Part shown: piece after piece, positions 25,601 to 35,745 of the stretch | Layout: each line of letters begins with the position of its first letter | How positions within the stretch are numbered: the first letter of the stretch is position 1 | Assembly: GCF_901709675.1 (NCBI RefSeq) | Contig: NC_051105.1 | Coordinates: forward strand, 7,992,104 to 8,056,103 | Source of the DNA: Syngnathus acus | Taxonomy: Eukaryota > Chordata > Actinopteri > Syngnathiformes > Syngnathidae | Direction of reading: 5' to 3' | Length of the DNA stretch: 64,000 nt | Translations under genes and position numbers: made by a program | The notes under the pieces: model-generated | What the model was told of the DNA's origin: nothing | Database searches by the model: none | Seen by the model: only the letters and a program-made list of their open reading frames with translations

Positions 25601-27592
25601 TTAAAAGCGAAGGCAGAAGAGAGGGACGACGAACATCCCTGCCGGCTCTATCACTCAGAGGCATGCAGGCCTTCCACTTATCTCCCCTTTCAGAAACGTG
25701 CACGGTTCACACCTCAGCAGATCCATATCTGCTTTTGGCAGAGAGACAACACCCCGAACACGAAGCGGGCTGGCGAGGGACAAGGACTTGAGGTAAGAGA
25801 TAAGATGGCGTTCAATCAAGCTTTATTGACGAGCCTATCAAGGAGACGTCGATAATGTGGCGGGAGGAGGCCATGGGAAAGGCGTTGGGTTCTCCTCTGC
25901 TTTGTATGCGTCGCAAAAAGTGCTGACTGTGCGGAAAGATGGTGTGGGAAAGAAAGGGAGGGTACGTATAAAGCAGCCTGTGGGCCTTGTTTTAGTAATA
26001 ATTAAAAAGTGGGAGCTCAGAGGTGAAAGGATGCACAGGGATACAGAAAGAGCAATTAGCTGAGCGATTGTAGGCCATAAACAAGGCAATGGCCATGAAA
26101 TGATACTGTAAGTTGCATGCTTTACATAAAAGGCAAAGGGACATGTTCATCGCCTTCCTTCATATTCTATAAACTCATTACCACTCGAGATTAAAGTCAA
26201 AATATTTTGTACACTAATTGATGGTGATGGTTCTATATAACTTCCGCTTTTATTTTCTGGCTACGGCTCTTATTTTCTATCAAATATTTCCACACGCGTC
26301 CATGAGTAAACCTCGTCGGCGTCGTAAAGCGAGACAAGAGTCGCAGTTGAAAGTACTTTATAAAATGACCGATGACAGAAACATGATTGGCGTTTAAGCA
26401 ACTTCAAGCATTAAAAAAATCGATGCAGAATAGTAAAGTTGAATGGTCAACTAATCGTTCAACTGCTAATTGCCACTTAGTGAGGTGATCTTACATTTTC
26501 CACTTCTCATTTTATTACTTTAATTATGGCGCTGCTCCTTTAAGGAGAGCAAAAGGGTCTAATTTTATGCATGGACAGGCCCGATGTGGTGAGATATTAG
26601 GGAAATATTACGAAAGAATTGTCATTTAAAGCGACATTTATATGAAGTCAAGTGTTTGGATTTTTTAGTAGTACTCAAATGTTTCTGTCAATTATTTTCA
26701 CAATTACTGGAAACAAATATCGACTCCAATTAATACGATCGGTATCACCCCTGAAAAAACATCACCCTGTCACTTCTAGTCGTACTAGAAATGCCACAAG
26801 ATGGCGGCAAAGACTACTTTAGTATAAATGAAGCACCTCAACTCACTCCAATTTGAATCTTAGCAAAAAAATGCCACCAGATGGCGCCAAAGCAATATGT
26901 TCGTTCAGTAACGCTATTGACATTTTGTAGTGACTAACAGGATAGTATAACAAAATCAGCTAAATGGCAAACTATGGGTAATTTGAGTTACAAACTCTGT
27001 TACACAACTAATTAAACTCGTAAATCAAGGAACCACTGAACTCCTTTCTGTTTCTTTTTATGGGGTGGGGGGCTGCGAAATGTTTCTAATGCCCTGGCTC
27101 AGTAAAGGTTGGGAACACTGCGGTATAGCACATATGCAAAGAGTCTATGCGGCTCCGTATTATAAGTAAAATGTGCAACGAAGGAAAAAGCATTGCACTC
27201 ACATGCTCCGGTCCCTGGAAGCAGATTCTGCATACGGGCGTCCTGAAGCCGCTTTCCGTGTAGCTTGTGAGGGAGAACCTCTCCTCCAGTTTGCCCTTCG
27301 AGCAGTCATCTGAGGAGCTGCCGCATCCGCGCAGCGCTGCCGACAGCTCCGTGGCATCCACCCAGCCCGCCACTGCCGGTCCTCGCTCGGCTCCAGCCCC
27401 GGCGGCAGCGGTGGCTGCTGCCGCGGGTGGGGTGCCTCGCTCGGTGACGCCCGGCTCGCGGCTCTGCGCGGCTTGTCCGCTCATGGGGCTGAGCGGAGGC
27501 GGCGGAGGTGCCGGCGGCCCGAGCAGGAGCAGCCTCAGGTCACCAAGCAGGACGCAGCAGCGGCTCTTCAGCATGCCCTGGCCGCGCAGCAT
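19641..27592 (-). CDS. marchf4: E3 ubiquitin ligase MARCHF4 (membrane-associated RING-CH 4), complete, 4 exons
   Basis: MARCHF4 is a Golgi/endosomal membrane ligase that, by family knowledge, ubiquitinates surface proteins such as MHC class I and CD4 and drives their internalisation. Exons: 27592-27203, 22669-22514, 21959-21767, 20056-19641; 384 aa (human 410). A C4HC3 RING-CH finger uses C121, C124, C137, C139, H147, C150, C163 and C166 and spans the exon 1/2 junction. Two membrane segments follow (about 190-215 and 230-252), then the strongly conserved [16 protein letters not shown] and a C terminus ending RVTTV, a class I PDZ ligand. The start chosen is the ATG at 27592 ([12 protein letters not shown]), which aligns with an internal methionine in human. 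The frame upstream has no other ATG before a TAG at about 27718, so the hydrophobic, Trp-rich human N-terminal extension is absent. The exon 1 linker is Pro/Ala-rich and GC-rich. Intron 1 is about 4.5 kb and intron 3 carries two repeats. Confidence 0.95.
20343..20599 (+). mobile_element. Dispersed fish short repeat (SINE- or MITE-like), marchf4 intron 3
   Basis: It begins with GTTAAA triplication at about 20344-20361, then the familiar segment around TGTCCTCTGCATTTAACCC and a purine-rich GGGAGAGGGGAGCAGTGAGC block, ending near 20599. From memory, close copies are spread through many percomorph fish genomes. I cannot place it in a named family without a repeat library. No clear terminal repeats are seen. 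Confidence 0.6.
20616..20787 (+). mobile_element. MITE copy A, 172 bp, with TA target duplication
   Basis: Perfect 25-bp terminal inverted repeats start CCGTAATTTTCGGACTATA and end in the reverse complement. The element is flanked by TA on both sides, the target duplication of Tc1/mariner-type elements. The inside contains several GCGACTTATA units in both orientations and no coding capacity. It sits in marchf4 intron 3, only about 17 bases past the neighbouring repeat. Confidence 0.85.
20788..21766. other. Rest of marchf4 intron 3
   Basis: No exon is seen between the MITE and exon 3. A 23-base segment at 20956-20978 (GATAATTACTCAGGATAATC plus TTT) recurs at 48576-48598. Confidence 0.5.
22780..22793 (+). 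promoter_or_regulatory. X-box-like RFX motif
   Basis: GTTGCCATGGCAAA differs from the ideal RFX palindrome GTTGCCATGGCAAC only at the last base. It lies about 110 bases from marchf4 exon 2. Binding is unproven. Confidence 0.35.
26792..26812 (+). promoter_or_regulatory. CTCF-like motif 1 of a tandem pair
   Basis: The core CCACAAGATGGCGGC fits the CTCF core (CCANNAGRNGGCRS type). It lies in marchf4 intron 1, about 400 bases downstream of exon 1. The second copy lies 80 bp away in the same orientation. Confidence 0.45.
26872..26892 (+). promoter_or_regulatory. CTCF-like motif 2 of a tandem pair
   Basis: The core CCACCAGATGGCGCC is a strong match to the CTCF core. Over 21 bases it matches the first copy at 19 positions, but the sequences outside differ. 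Confidence 0.5.
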
Positions 27593-29201
27593 CGGCCCTA
27601 CGGTCCCTATGTTTGAACCCGGCGACCGAGTCACAGCAGCACCGCGGCGCAGGGGCGCACTGCGCGTCCCCTCATGTGGCGCTTGGATGGGCTGACCTGA
27701 CGGGATATTTACGACCTAGTATTCCGATTGAACGTCTTTTACCGTCCGGCAGAGACCAAGTAAATCCAAAAGGCAGACAAATCCCACGGATGTAAACAAG
27801 TGTCCGAAGCCATTGGGCGGAGTGAATGGAGATGCTGGAGGAGGAAAGTCTAACGTTAGATTGATGGGCTCGTGCATTTGACTAATAAGGATGTGGCCCA
27901 TCGGTGACCACTGTTGTGTTCCCCCTCACAGTCTCATTGGCCCGCTACGAACTACACCTGCCTTGAAACGAATATTAATTAAAGTCACGTCAATATGATC
28001 ATCGCCTTTTGTGGGAGCCAAATCGAGTCCGACGTGTCTTACCTGGCCAGGCGACGCCGAGTTCTGCGCACCCCCCCACCCCCCACCCCACTACCCAGCC
28101 CCTCCACACATGCAGTCAGTGTCGCCTCCGTGGGAAGCTACGTGGACGTGACCGACGAAGATGGGGGGTTAATCCAACGCGACTGTCGGAGTGTCTTGTC
28201 GTGGGCGGATAAAAAGCGATGAGCTGTGGTGCGGTGTGAGCACTGACTATGTTTGCTGCCTAGTGGATGCTGCCGAGCATCATGCAGCCTGGGACAGAGC
28301 CCAGACCAGACGCCCCACATACGTCATGCGTATGCACAAGCAGAGGGGGAAATTCTGTTAATTATAATAAGCAAAACGGAAGAAAAATATAAAAATAGGT
28401 CTACTGTTTTTCACCGGTAAAACTCAAAAGTCACCTCAGTTTTCTGAGGTAATTAAAACAACCTCGCTCCCCCCTTCTCATAAAGCTTGCACTTGCTTTG
28501 TTGTTTGGCCATTTTTTACATAATTAAAAAAATAATCTCAATTACAATATATTTTGTCTTATTTGTCGAGCTCAAAATGCCTCATTGTAGGTAGGTACAT
28601 TTTCTGTTAGTCCTTCTATCTATCATTTGTCTTTATTCTTCAATAAAATGATTAAACCATTAGTTTATTTCTTGCAGTAGGTAAAAATACAAGAAAAAAA
28701 CATCTGTATTGAATTTAAACCAATGCTTCCTCCAAGGAAGTGCCTTATTTATTTGTCAGTTTATTTCTTTATTTATACCCTCTGTGCAATCATATTTATT
28801 TGAAATTTTTATCATCTGTGTAATCACCTTTGCGCACCACTGTATGTATACGGAAACGGTGCATTTGGGACACGCCCTCTCCACGTGCCGACTTGTTATG
28901 TTACGTCACTTCCCGCGCGCTAGATACGTCGTATACGAAATATCCTCTTGCGAGTTGCAATTTGCTACCACGATCTCAGAAAGTTTCTTATTAACTTTAT
29001 ACACCTCTTAGAGGATGTTCCTACGTTATATTTTGATTACTGTACCCCCAAGCAAACCTTCACATAATTCAAGGTAACGCAAATTGATATATTGAGACAT
29101 CTTTTTACGCATTGGCCATCGTCATTAGCAGCTAGCGTTAGCTTGTCTGTCAGTCCAGATGTGGCCACTCGCTCGCTGCTAAGTGAAGTCGGGTGGAAGT
29201 T
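27593..29201. promoter_or_regulatory. Divergent intergenic/promoter region between marchf4 and smarcal1
   Basis: The two genes point away from each other with 1.6 kb between start codons. The marchf4 side (27,593-27,700) is GC- and CpG-rich, continuing the GC-rich first exon, and likely holds its 5' UTR and TATA-less promoter. A pyrimidine-rich C tract lies at 28,070-28,100. The stretch 28,340-28,800 is AT-rich and featureless. No exon is recognised. Confidence 0.45.
28881..28919 (+). promoter_or_regulatory. smarcal1: Cluster of E-box, CRE/ATF and E2F-like motifs upstream of smarcal1
   Basis: Within 39 bases are CCACGTGCC (28881-28889), TTACGTCAC (28901-28909) and CTTCCCGCGCG (28909-28919). 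They end about 280 bases before the smarcal1 start codon. Such a group is typical of a TATA-less, growth-regulated promoter. The motifs are seen directly; their function is inferred. Confidence 0.4.
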
Positions 29202-32200
29202 ATGTCTACGTCGCTGACAGCCGAGCAGCAGCGACGGATTGAGGAGAACAGACGGAAAGCTTTGGAGAGGAGAGCCCAGAGGCTCGGACAGAATGCTACT
29301 GGCCCACCGGACCGAAGCACTACAACCGCACCGAATCCGTTTGCTCCGCCCTTGAAGCGAGAAGCACACTTCGTCGCTAACCACAAGGACACAACGGTTG
29401 ACAATGGAATCTCATCGTCCACACTGGTGAGGAAATTTAGTCGTTTATTTTCCAAATAAATCATGTACTTTTAGATTATAATTTATTCCAAAGGAAAAAA
29501 AGTTCAATTTTAAAAGGTGAAAACAGTTGTAATTTTGTATATGATGTTGAAAAGAACCTTTACAATTATGATTTAAAAATATTTGGAAATGATGATCAAA
29601 AACGTCTCAACCTGCAGGTACTGAGGATGAAAGCAAATATTTTTGCAGCGGATTATAGTCTTGCTGTCAACTTCAGTGCTGGATTGCCTCGTGAAGATTG
29701 TAATTCAATGCAAATGCTGTCTTCGTTCATAGACATCTTCCAGAGATGCACCTCCTCCCACCAAGCGGCAACACGTCAACCAACCTGCAATGAGCACTGA
29801 CAGCGGCATTAGTTTTAAGCAGCCCTCTACGAGCAGTGCAGCACCGGCCTCCTTTTACAAACAACCAAACAAACCCACCTCAGACTCTCCAACTTTAAAG
29901 GCTGTGCCAGCTAAGAAGCCTGCAATATCCACCTGGGGCAAATGTGTGCCACACACTGACGGACGCTTCAGGGTGGAGGTGGCCTACCATGCAGAACTCA
30001 TTGCTGCTTTTAAATCCATCCCATCCAAGATGTACGGTAAGTATGCAGATAAGTAGTGAGTAGCGCAAAAGCACGTAAACCCCTCTGCCATATAAATAAA
30101 TTTCACTTGCATACAAATTTGGGTTATGTCGCCAACGTGGCAATGGAACTCCATCAAAACCGAGTGTCCCCTGTTTATTTTGCTTGTAGACCCTGCCAAC
30201 AAAATGTGGAACTTCAGCATGGAGGACTACCAACAGCTAAGTGTGTTTCAGCAGTATGCAGCATGGCGCATGCATGTGCACCTTCCCCTTTCTAACTTGT
30301 GGTTTATCTACTCCATCGCAGTGACCCAAGTGGCCTCCATCGCGTCTGTGTCTTTGAGGCCCCTGGAGGGCGCCGAGGCATTGGACATGGCGGCGGTGAC
30401 CAGCCGAGCTCAAGACGGCTTTGCGCTGACCGCTCTGCTGAAGCTCTGCAACGGCTGGCAGAAACCGGGGGCCGACATTCAGGGCCAGTGTGTCCTGGTG
30501 TCGCCCTCCAGATTTGAGCTTGATATCGCTTACCATGTCGATGTAATCGCAGCATCCAAGCAGATGCCGACAAAGTCTTACGGTACTACTTTGATAGCCC
30601 TTAAAGAATTGTTTTTTTGGACCTGTCGTCTAAAGCCTTTCTGTCGTTGATAAATGTTTGCAGATATGAAAACAAGGAAGTGGAGCTTTTCACTGGAGGA
30701 CTACAAGCGACTGAGTGAGTTGGATATATCACACTCCTGTCGTTTGCCATCTTGCGTCATCGCACTGCTTTCCATTCTCAGTGGAGCTCCTCGGGGGCAT
30801 AGCAGCCGTGGAGGTGGAGCCTCTTCCACGGGCGGTGATCCAGGCTTTTTCTGCAAGGTTTGAGGGGCCCCGAGCCAGGAAATTAGACGTCCCTCAGGCT
30901 GACCTGTCCTGCGTTGACCCCATGATCTCAAGCAGCCTCATGCCCTTCCAGATGGAAGGAGTCAGGTAGGAGGGCTCTTTTTGTAGTTGTCATAGCAAAA
31001 AGTATTTTCAGAGTAACTCATTGTGTAGTAATATTAAATATACTGACACAATGTAGTAGTTCAAATATGTGATTTAGAATGCTATTGTACTTTTTGTACA
31101 TTTCCATTTTGCTCTCATTTGTGAAACAGTCACATAGTTTTCTCTCAAGTCTTCAGTTTATCCCAGAATGCCTGCTCATCTCAACCATCTCCTCGCAGCT
31201 ATGCGGTGTCCAAGCAAGGTCGCCTGCTCCTGGCCGACGACATGGGCCTGGGAAAGACCGTGCAGGCCATCTGCATCGCTGCCTACTACCGGAAGGAGTG
31301 GCCTGTACTGGTGGTGGCGCCGTCTTCTGTGCGCTTCACCTGGGCTGAGGTAAAAAAAAAAAAAAAAAAAATCATTATGTATCATAAGTTTTGGGACACC
31401 CTATAATGATAAATTTGATTATTTAATCGCCCCTTCCGATTAAAGTTGGCAAGAACCACTGACAATTTGGTTCTAAATATAAAAGTATAAAATATATAAA
31501 TATAAAATATACAAGTATAAAATATTAGCCAGAGTGATAAGTCTGTGGTCAAGTCAGTCCCGGCTATTGATGGCTATAAAAGTCAGAGATCCATTTCAAG
31601 TGAGAGGGCTGGCAGTGAATTTAAGGGGTATTTTTTTTTTTTTTCTGGCCAACAATCAATGTTCAATATTTACAATAAATCAAGCTACCGTAATTTTCGG
31701 ACTATAAGTCGCACCGGAGTATAAGTCGCACCAGCCATAAAATGCCCAAAAAAGTGAAAAAAAACCATATATATGTATATAAATCGCTCCTGAGTATAAG
31801 TCGCCCCCCCACCCAAACGATGAAAAAAACCGCGACTTATAGTCCGAAAATTACGGTAATTAGAAGCCAGCTGAAGCTTGTGTTGTTGAATCATTGGTCA
31901 AAAAAAGAAAAACTTCCTTTCCACCAAACTCTTCTGGGCTTATCTCCAAGCAGCAATAACAAGCCACTGGCAGAGCATTTTTCGATGAGATAGTCTTCAG
32001 GCAGTTGACAAGACAACCCCCCCCCCCCCCTCTAGCCTGCCCTTTAAATGGCTATCAACTGCATTTCCAATCAGAACTCGGAATTGCTGCAGGGAGCGAA
32101 GTCAGATGATGTGGTAAAGATCGACTTGGGTCTTATCTTAGCTGTTAGCTGTGCTCTTAGGCCAAATCAGCCACCAAGCACTGATACAACAACATCGTGA

Positions 32201-35200
32201 GTTGAGGAGGAAGGGCACAGGAAAAAGTAGCGCAAGTCAACCAAGGGTCAGAAAGATTTTGCCACAATCTTTGATACTAACAATATATACCATGGATAGC
32301 TATGGTCATGATTATTCGAATAAATGTCCCCAGCCACGAATGAAAAACTATGCTGCATGTTTCAGACTTTAATTAATTCGAGGGACCATATATATCTACT
32401 TTTGTAGGTGCTGCTGTTTTCGTTAGCAACAGATTTCAAACTTGCCTCCAACAGGCTTTCCGTCACTGGCTTCCGTCTCTGAGTCCCGACAGTGTCAATG
32501 TGGTGGTGAAGGCAAAAGACAACCTGCGGGCAGGGCTCGTCAACATCATCAGCTACGACCTCCTGAGCAGGATGGACAAACAACTGCTCGGGAATCCCTT
32601 TGACGTCCTCATCATGGTGAGCGTGACCAGTCAGGTTTTTAAAATGTCCATTGAGTATATAGACTTGGATTTAAAAAAAAAAAAAATCTTCCCTCTTTGC
32701 AGGATGAGTCTCACTTTCTAAAGAATATAAAGACGGCTCGTTGTAAAGCAGCATTGCCATTATTGAAGGTGCTTGTCTTTTATCTTTTTTTCAATTACAC
32801 GTAGGTTTATACACTTCCTATGTACACCCTGCACTATTTATCTGAATTTAAAATATGTCCTACTGAAACCCAGACAGCCAAGAGGGTCATCCTCCTGTCA
32901 GGAACCCCTGCCATGTCCAGACCCTGTGAGCTCTACACACAGATCCTGGCTGTCCGACCCACGCTATTCCCTCGCTTCCATGAGTTTGGCTTGCGCTATT
33001 GCGATGCCAAACAGGTAAACTACTCACAAACACCTGCTGGTACAGAATTGTTGGTTATTTCAAACACTTTGTTTGGTCACATGGATTCATGTTTTGCTCA
33101 GATTTGTTCAAATTAGTATATGTGTACCCCGCTTTCCCCAATTTCATCCAGCAAACCTGGGGTTGGGATTACTCGGGCTCTTCCAATCTGGGCGAGTTAA
33201 AGCTGCTGCTGGCCGAGAGTCTCATGCTGCGGCGCCTCAAATCCGACGTCCTCTCTCAGCTTCCTTCCAAACAGCGCAAGGTTGTTACGGTGACCATCAA
33301 CGGGGTCAGCAACCGAACTAAAGCGGCTCTGTCGGCTGCCGCCGCGGAGTTAACCAGGGTGCATCAAAATGTGAGTTAGGGCAGCATGCTTCAGTTTTCC
33401 TTCTCCTCGGTGATCTGAAATGCAATCAGTTGTTTTTCTTTTTTGGCTCCATTTCAGAAAAAGAGTGAAAAAGAAGCTCTTCTCATTTTTTACAACCACA
33501 CAGCTGAAGCCAAGCTGCAGGCCATTACGTGCGTATACATACTCTTCCTTTGCAAACAAAATGTCAAACCTGGTTGAATGTGATAAAATCAATGCAAGTA
33601 ATTTTATGAGAAAAAAAATGTAGACGCCGTGGCCGCTGTAAAGCTATTGCAATGTCATAATTTGAAGACAATAAAATCAGTTGTCAGAAAATAACATGAC
33701 AATATTATGAAACAAAAAATAGCATTTTCATAAAATGGTGACTTGTTTTTTGATGTCATGCATTGTAAAGAAAAGCAGCACTTTAATGGTTTGTCCACCA
33801 CTGACAGGGAGTACATCACAGACATGCTGGAATGTGGGCGAGAGAAGTTCCTGGTGTTTGCCCATCACAAGTTGGTCCTGGATCACATCACGAGTGAACT
33901 TGCTAAAAAGGTGAGTGATCATGAAAGGAAACAGGAGGAGGTCAGGCAAAGCAGACAAGCTATCAAATGACACAGAGTTCAGACATCGTTTAACCCCCTA
34001 CTCTCCTTAAAGCTGCCCAATTGCCATCTTCTTATAAGATCAGAGAAAACTATACATCATTGTCTAGGCTCCAGGAAAGAGCACTTAAGGCTATCCCATT
34101 AACTTACACTCCAAGTGGAATTTTCCAAAGCTGTCTGAGCCATCATCACATTAAATATTTAAGCACTGGACAGTAAAAAAAAAACAACAACAGAGAATTC
34201 AGGCCATGTTGATAGGAACTATGCGCTTGGTCATATGCTCTTATAAGAAATGTCAATTTTTAGAGAATATAGGTTTTCATTTTTCATTACGGGAAGCCAG
34301 GAATATTTTTGATTGATTTCACAAAAACGTTTTTCTAAACAGATATTTCTGAAAAGATGTTTGGGAAGAAAAGAAGATTAATATATAAAAAAAAAAAAAA
34401 AACTTTAGTGACATACTGATAGCATTGGCCAATCGAAATGACTGTGTTTTCCTGTACCATGTTCTCAACAGGATGTCTCGTTTATTCGTATCGACGGCTC
34501 CACGCCGTCGGTTGAGCGCCAGCATCTTTGCGACAAGTTTCAGCATTCGGGCAAAACGTGCGTGGCCGTCTTGTCCATCACCGCCGCCAACACGGGCCTG
34601 ACGTTGCACGCCGCCGATCTGGTCATCTTCGCCGAATTGTTCTGGAACCCCGGAGTAAGGACTGACGATAAGAATGCTGCATCAAATGTTTTTATATTAT
34701 GCGAGGACATTCCAGCACTGTCGTTTTGTTTTTGTCTGAAGCATGCTTGTGACTGAAAGTCGGACTACTCGAAAGTCATGGTGCCAATGTATTTGTGCAT
34801 GGCAGGTTCTTATCCAGGCTGAAGACCGGGTCCATCGCATCGGTCAAACAAACAACGTGAACATTCACTACTTGGTCGCCCAAGGAACAGCTGATGACCA
34901 CCTGTGGTATGTATCAACCATCATCACTACTATGGAGAATGTGGGAATCATATCTCCCCCCCCCCCTCACAGGCCAATGATCCAAGGAAAAATGAAGGTG
35001 TTGGAGCAAGTGGGCCTGTCCGAGTCAGACCTCTCAGCCAATGCAGTGACATGTCAATTCCACTCTAAGGTAGCAACGTGCACTCAATTTCCTCTATGCC
35101 CAATGATTATATTTTTTGCTGCTTTTTATTTATATATTTTATATGGTTCATATCTTTTTGGGGGGGATAGTTTTTTTCTTACTCTTCAGGGTGCACTAGA

Positions 35201-35334
35201 CAGAGAGTTTAGGGAGCTCATGTTGCATCCAGTGGGTAACGTCCTTATTTGAAATTGTGCAGGATCTCAATCAAAGGAGCATCATGGAGATGTTCGAGAG
35301 GTCTTTCGAGGATGACGATGACGTGGATGCATGA
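29202..35334 (+). CDS. smarcal1: SMARCAL1 / HARP annealing helicase, complete, 17 coding exons
   Basis: SMARCAL1 rewinds RPA-coated single strands and remodels stalled replication forks using ATP. Exons: 29202-29426, 29733-30036, 30190-30240, 30322-30582, 30664-30714, 30782-30965, 31199-31349, 32455-32616, 32703-32768, 32874-33014, 33152-33370, 33458-33528, 33808-33910, 34472-34654, 34806-34906, 34973-35069, 35263-35334; 813 aa, shorter than human (954) because the N-terminal linker and C-terminal tail are short. The N-terminal RPA-binding helix is at about 6-28 ([20 protein letters not shown]). Two HARP domains follow (about 140-200, 248-305; both with RKW/KMW...FSxEDY), then an SNF2 ATPase with DDMGLGKT near 372-379, DESH at 464-467, LLSGTP, and a helicase C lobe with [15 protein letters not shown] and RVHRIGQT at about 731-738. 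All key motifs are intact. Intron 7 carries a MITE. Confidence 0.96.
31350..32454. other. smarcal1 intron 7
   Basis: A 1.1-kb intron. It holds a poly-A start, a decayed TATAAAATA-type tract at about 31,480-31,530, MITE copy B and a C run at about 32,019-32,030. No extra exon is seen; exons 7 and 8 join in phase. Confidence 0.6.
31686..31858 (-). mobile_element. MITE copy B, 173 bp, with TA target duplication
   Basis: The same element as at 20616-20787 but in the opposite orientation, with the same CCGTAATTTTCGG ends, TA on both flanks and internal GCGACTTATA units. By eye only about a handful of positions differ from copy A, so both inserted rather recently. Confidence 0.85.
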
Positions 35335-35745
35335 GGCCAGTAAGATGATTCAACTTGATCACAAACCATCATGATAAAGACTTACGGATAAATCCTTTAA
35401 CCCAGCGGAGAAAGGAAAACAATGTATTGTAAATAAAGACTAGATCAGAGACGGAATACTGCAAGTTGACAAGTCTTTGTCCACATTTGTTTCCTAAATG
35501 GGGAAGCATGTTGAAAGCAGTTGTTTTCCAATGATGATCAGGGACATAATTCTGGTCCTTCTTTCACTTCTGTGTTTGGACCATGAGGATTTGATTTTTG
35601 TGTGTCACCTACGTATGAAGGAGAAAACAATAAGGTCATTTTATCATCAATGCACATAAATGCACATGCTGACTTCAATGCAAACTACTAAAAATATATC
35701 TTGTCAAAATTGAATAGTGTTTTCATACAGAATTCTATGTTCATC
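35335..35745. other. Convergent 3' ends of smarcal1 and nme8
   Basis: The stop codons are 411 bases apart. A plus-strand AATAAA serves smarcal1. I see no AATAAA for nme8 on the minus strand, so its signal is either a variant hexamer or its transcript runs on into smarcal1. Confidence 0.5.
35432..35437 (+). terminator. smarcal1: Poly(A) signal of smarcal1
   Basis: AATAAA about 100 bases after the smarcal1 stop codon, an expected place for a short 3' UTR. Confidence 0.7.

Larger units (their letters stand above)
22670..27202. other. marchf4 intron 1 (about 4.5 kb) with candidate regulatory blocks
   Basis: No supported exon. Blocks of more even base composition stand out from the AT-rich background at about 23,220-23,440, 24,650-24,880 and 25,110-25,860. 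They carry open frames on both strands but no splice-bounded conserved protein, so they look more like conserved non-coding sequence than genes. An X-box-like site and a pair of CTCF-like sites also lie in this intron. Confidence 0.4.

Noticed and set aside
25088-25855. Frames on both strands in marchf4 intron 1
   Set aside because: No family recognised, no matching splice context, and both strands are open, so more likely conserved non-coding or chance.
27267-27795. Plus-strand Ala/Pro-rich frames
   Set aside because: Antisense to the GC-rich first exon of marchf4; length is explained by GC content.
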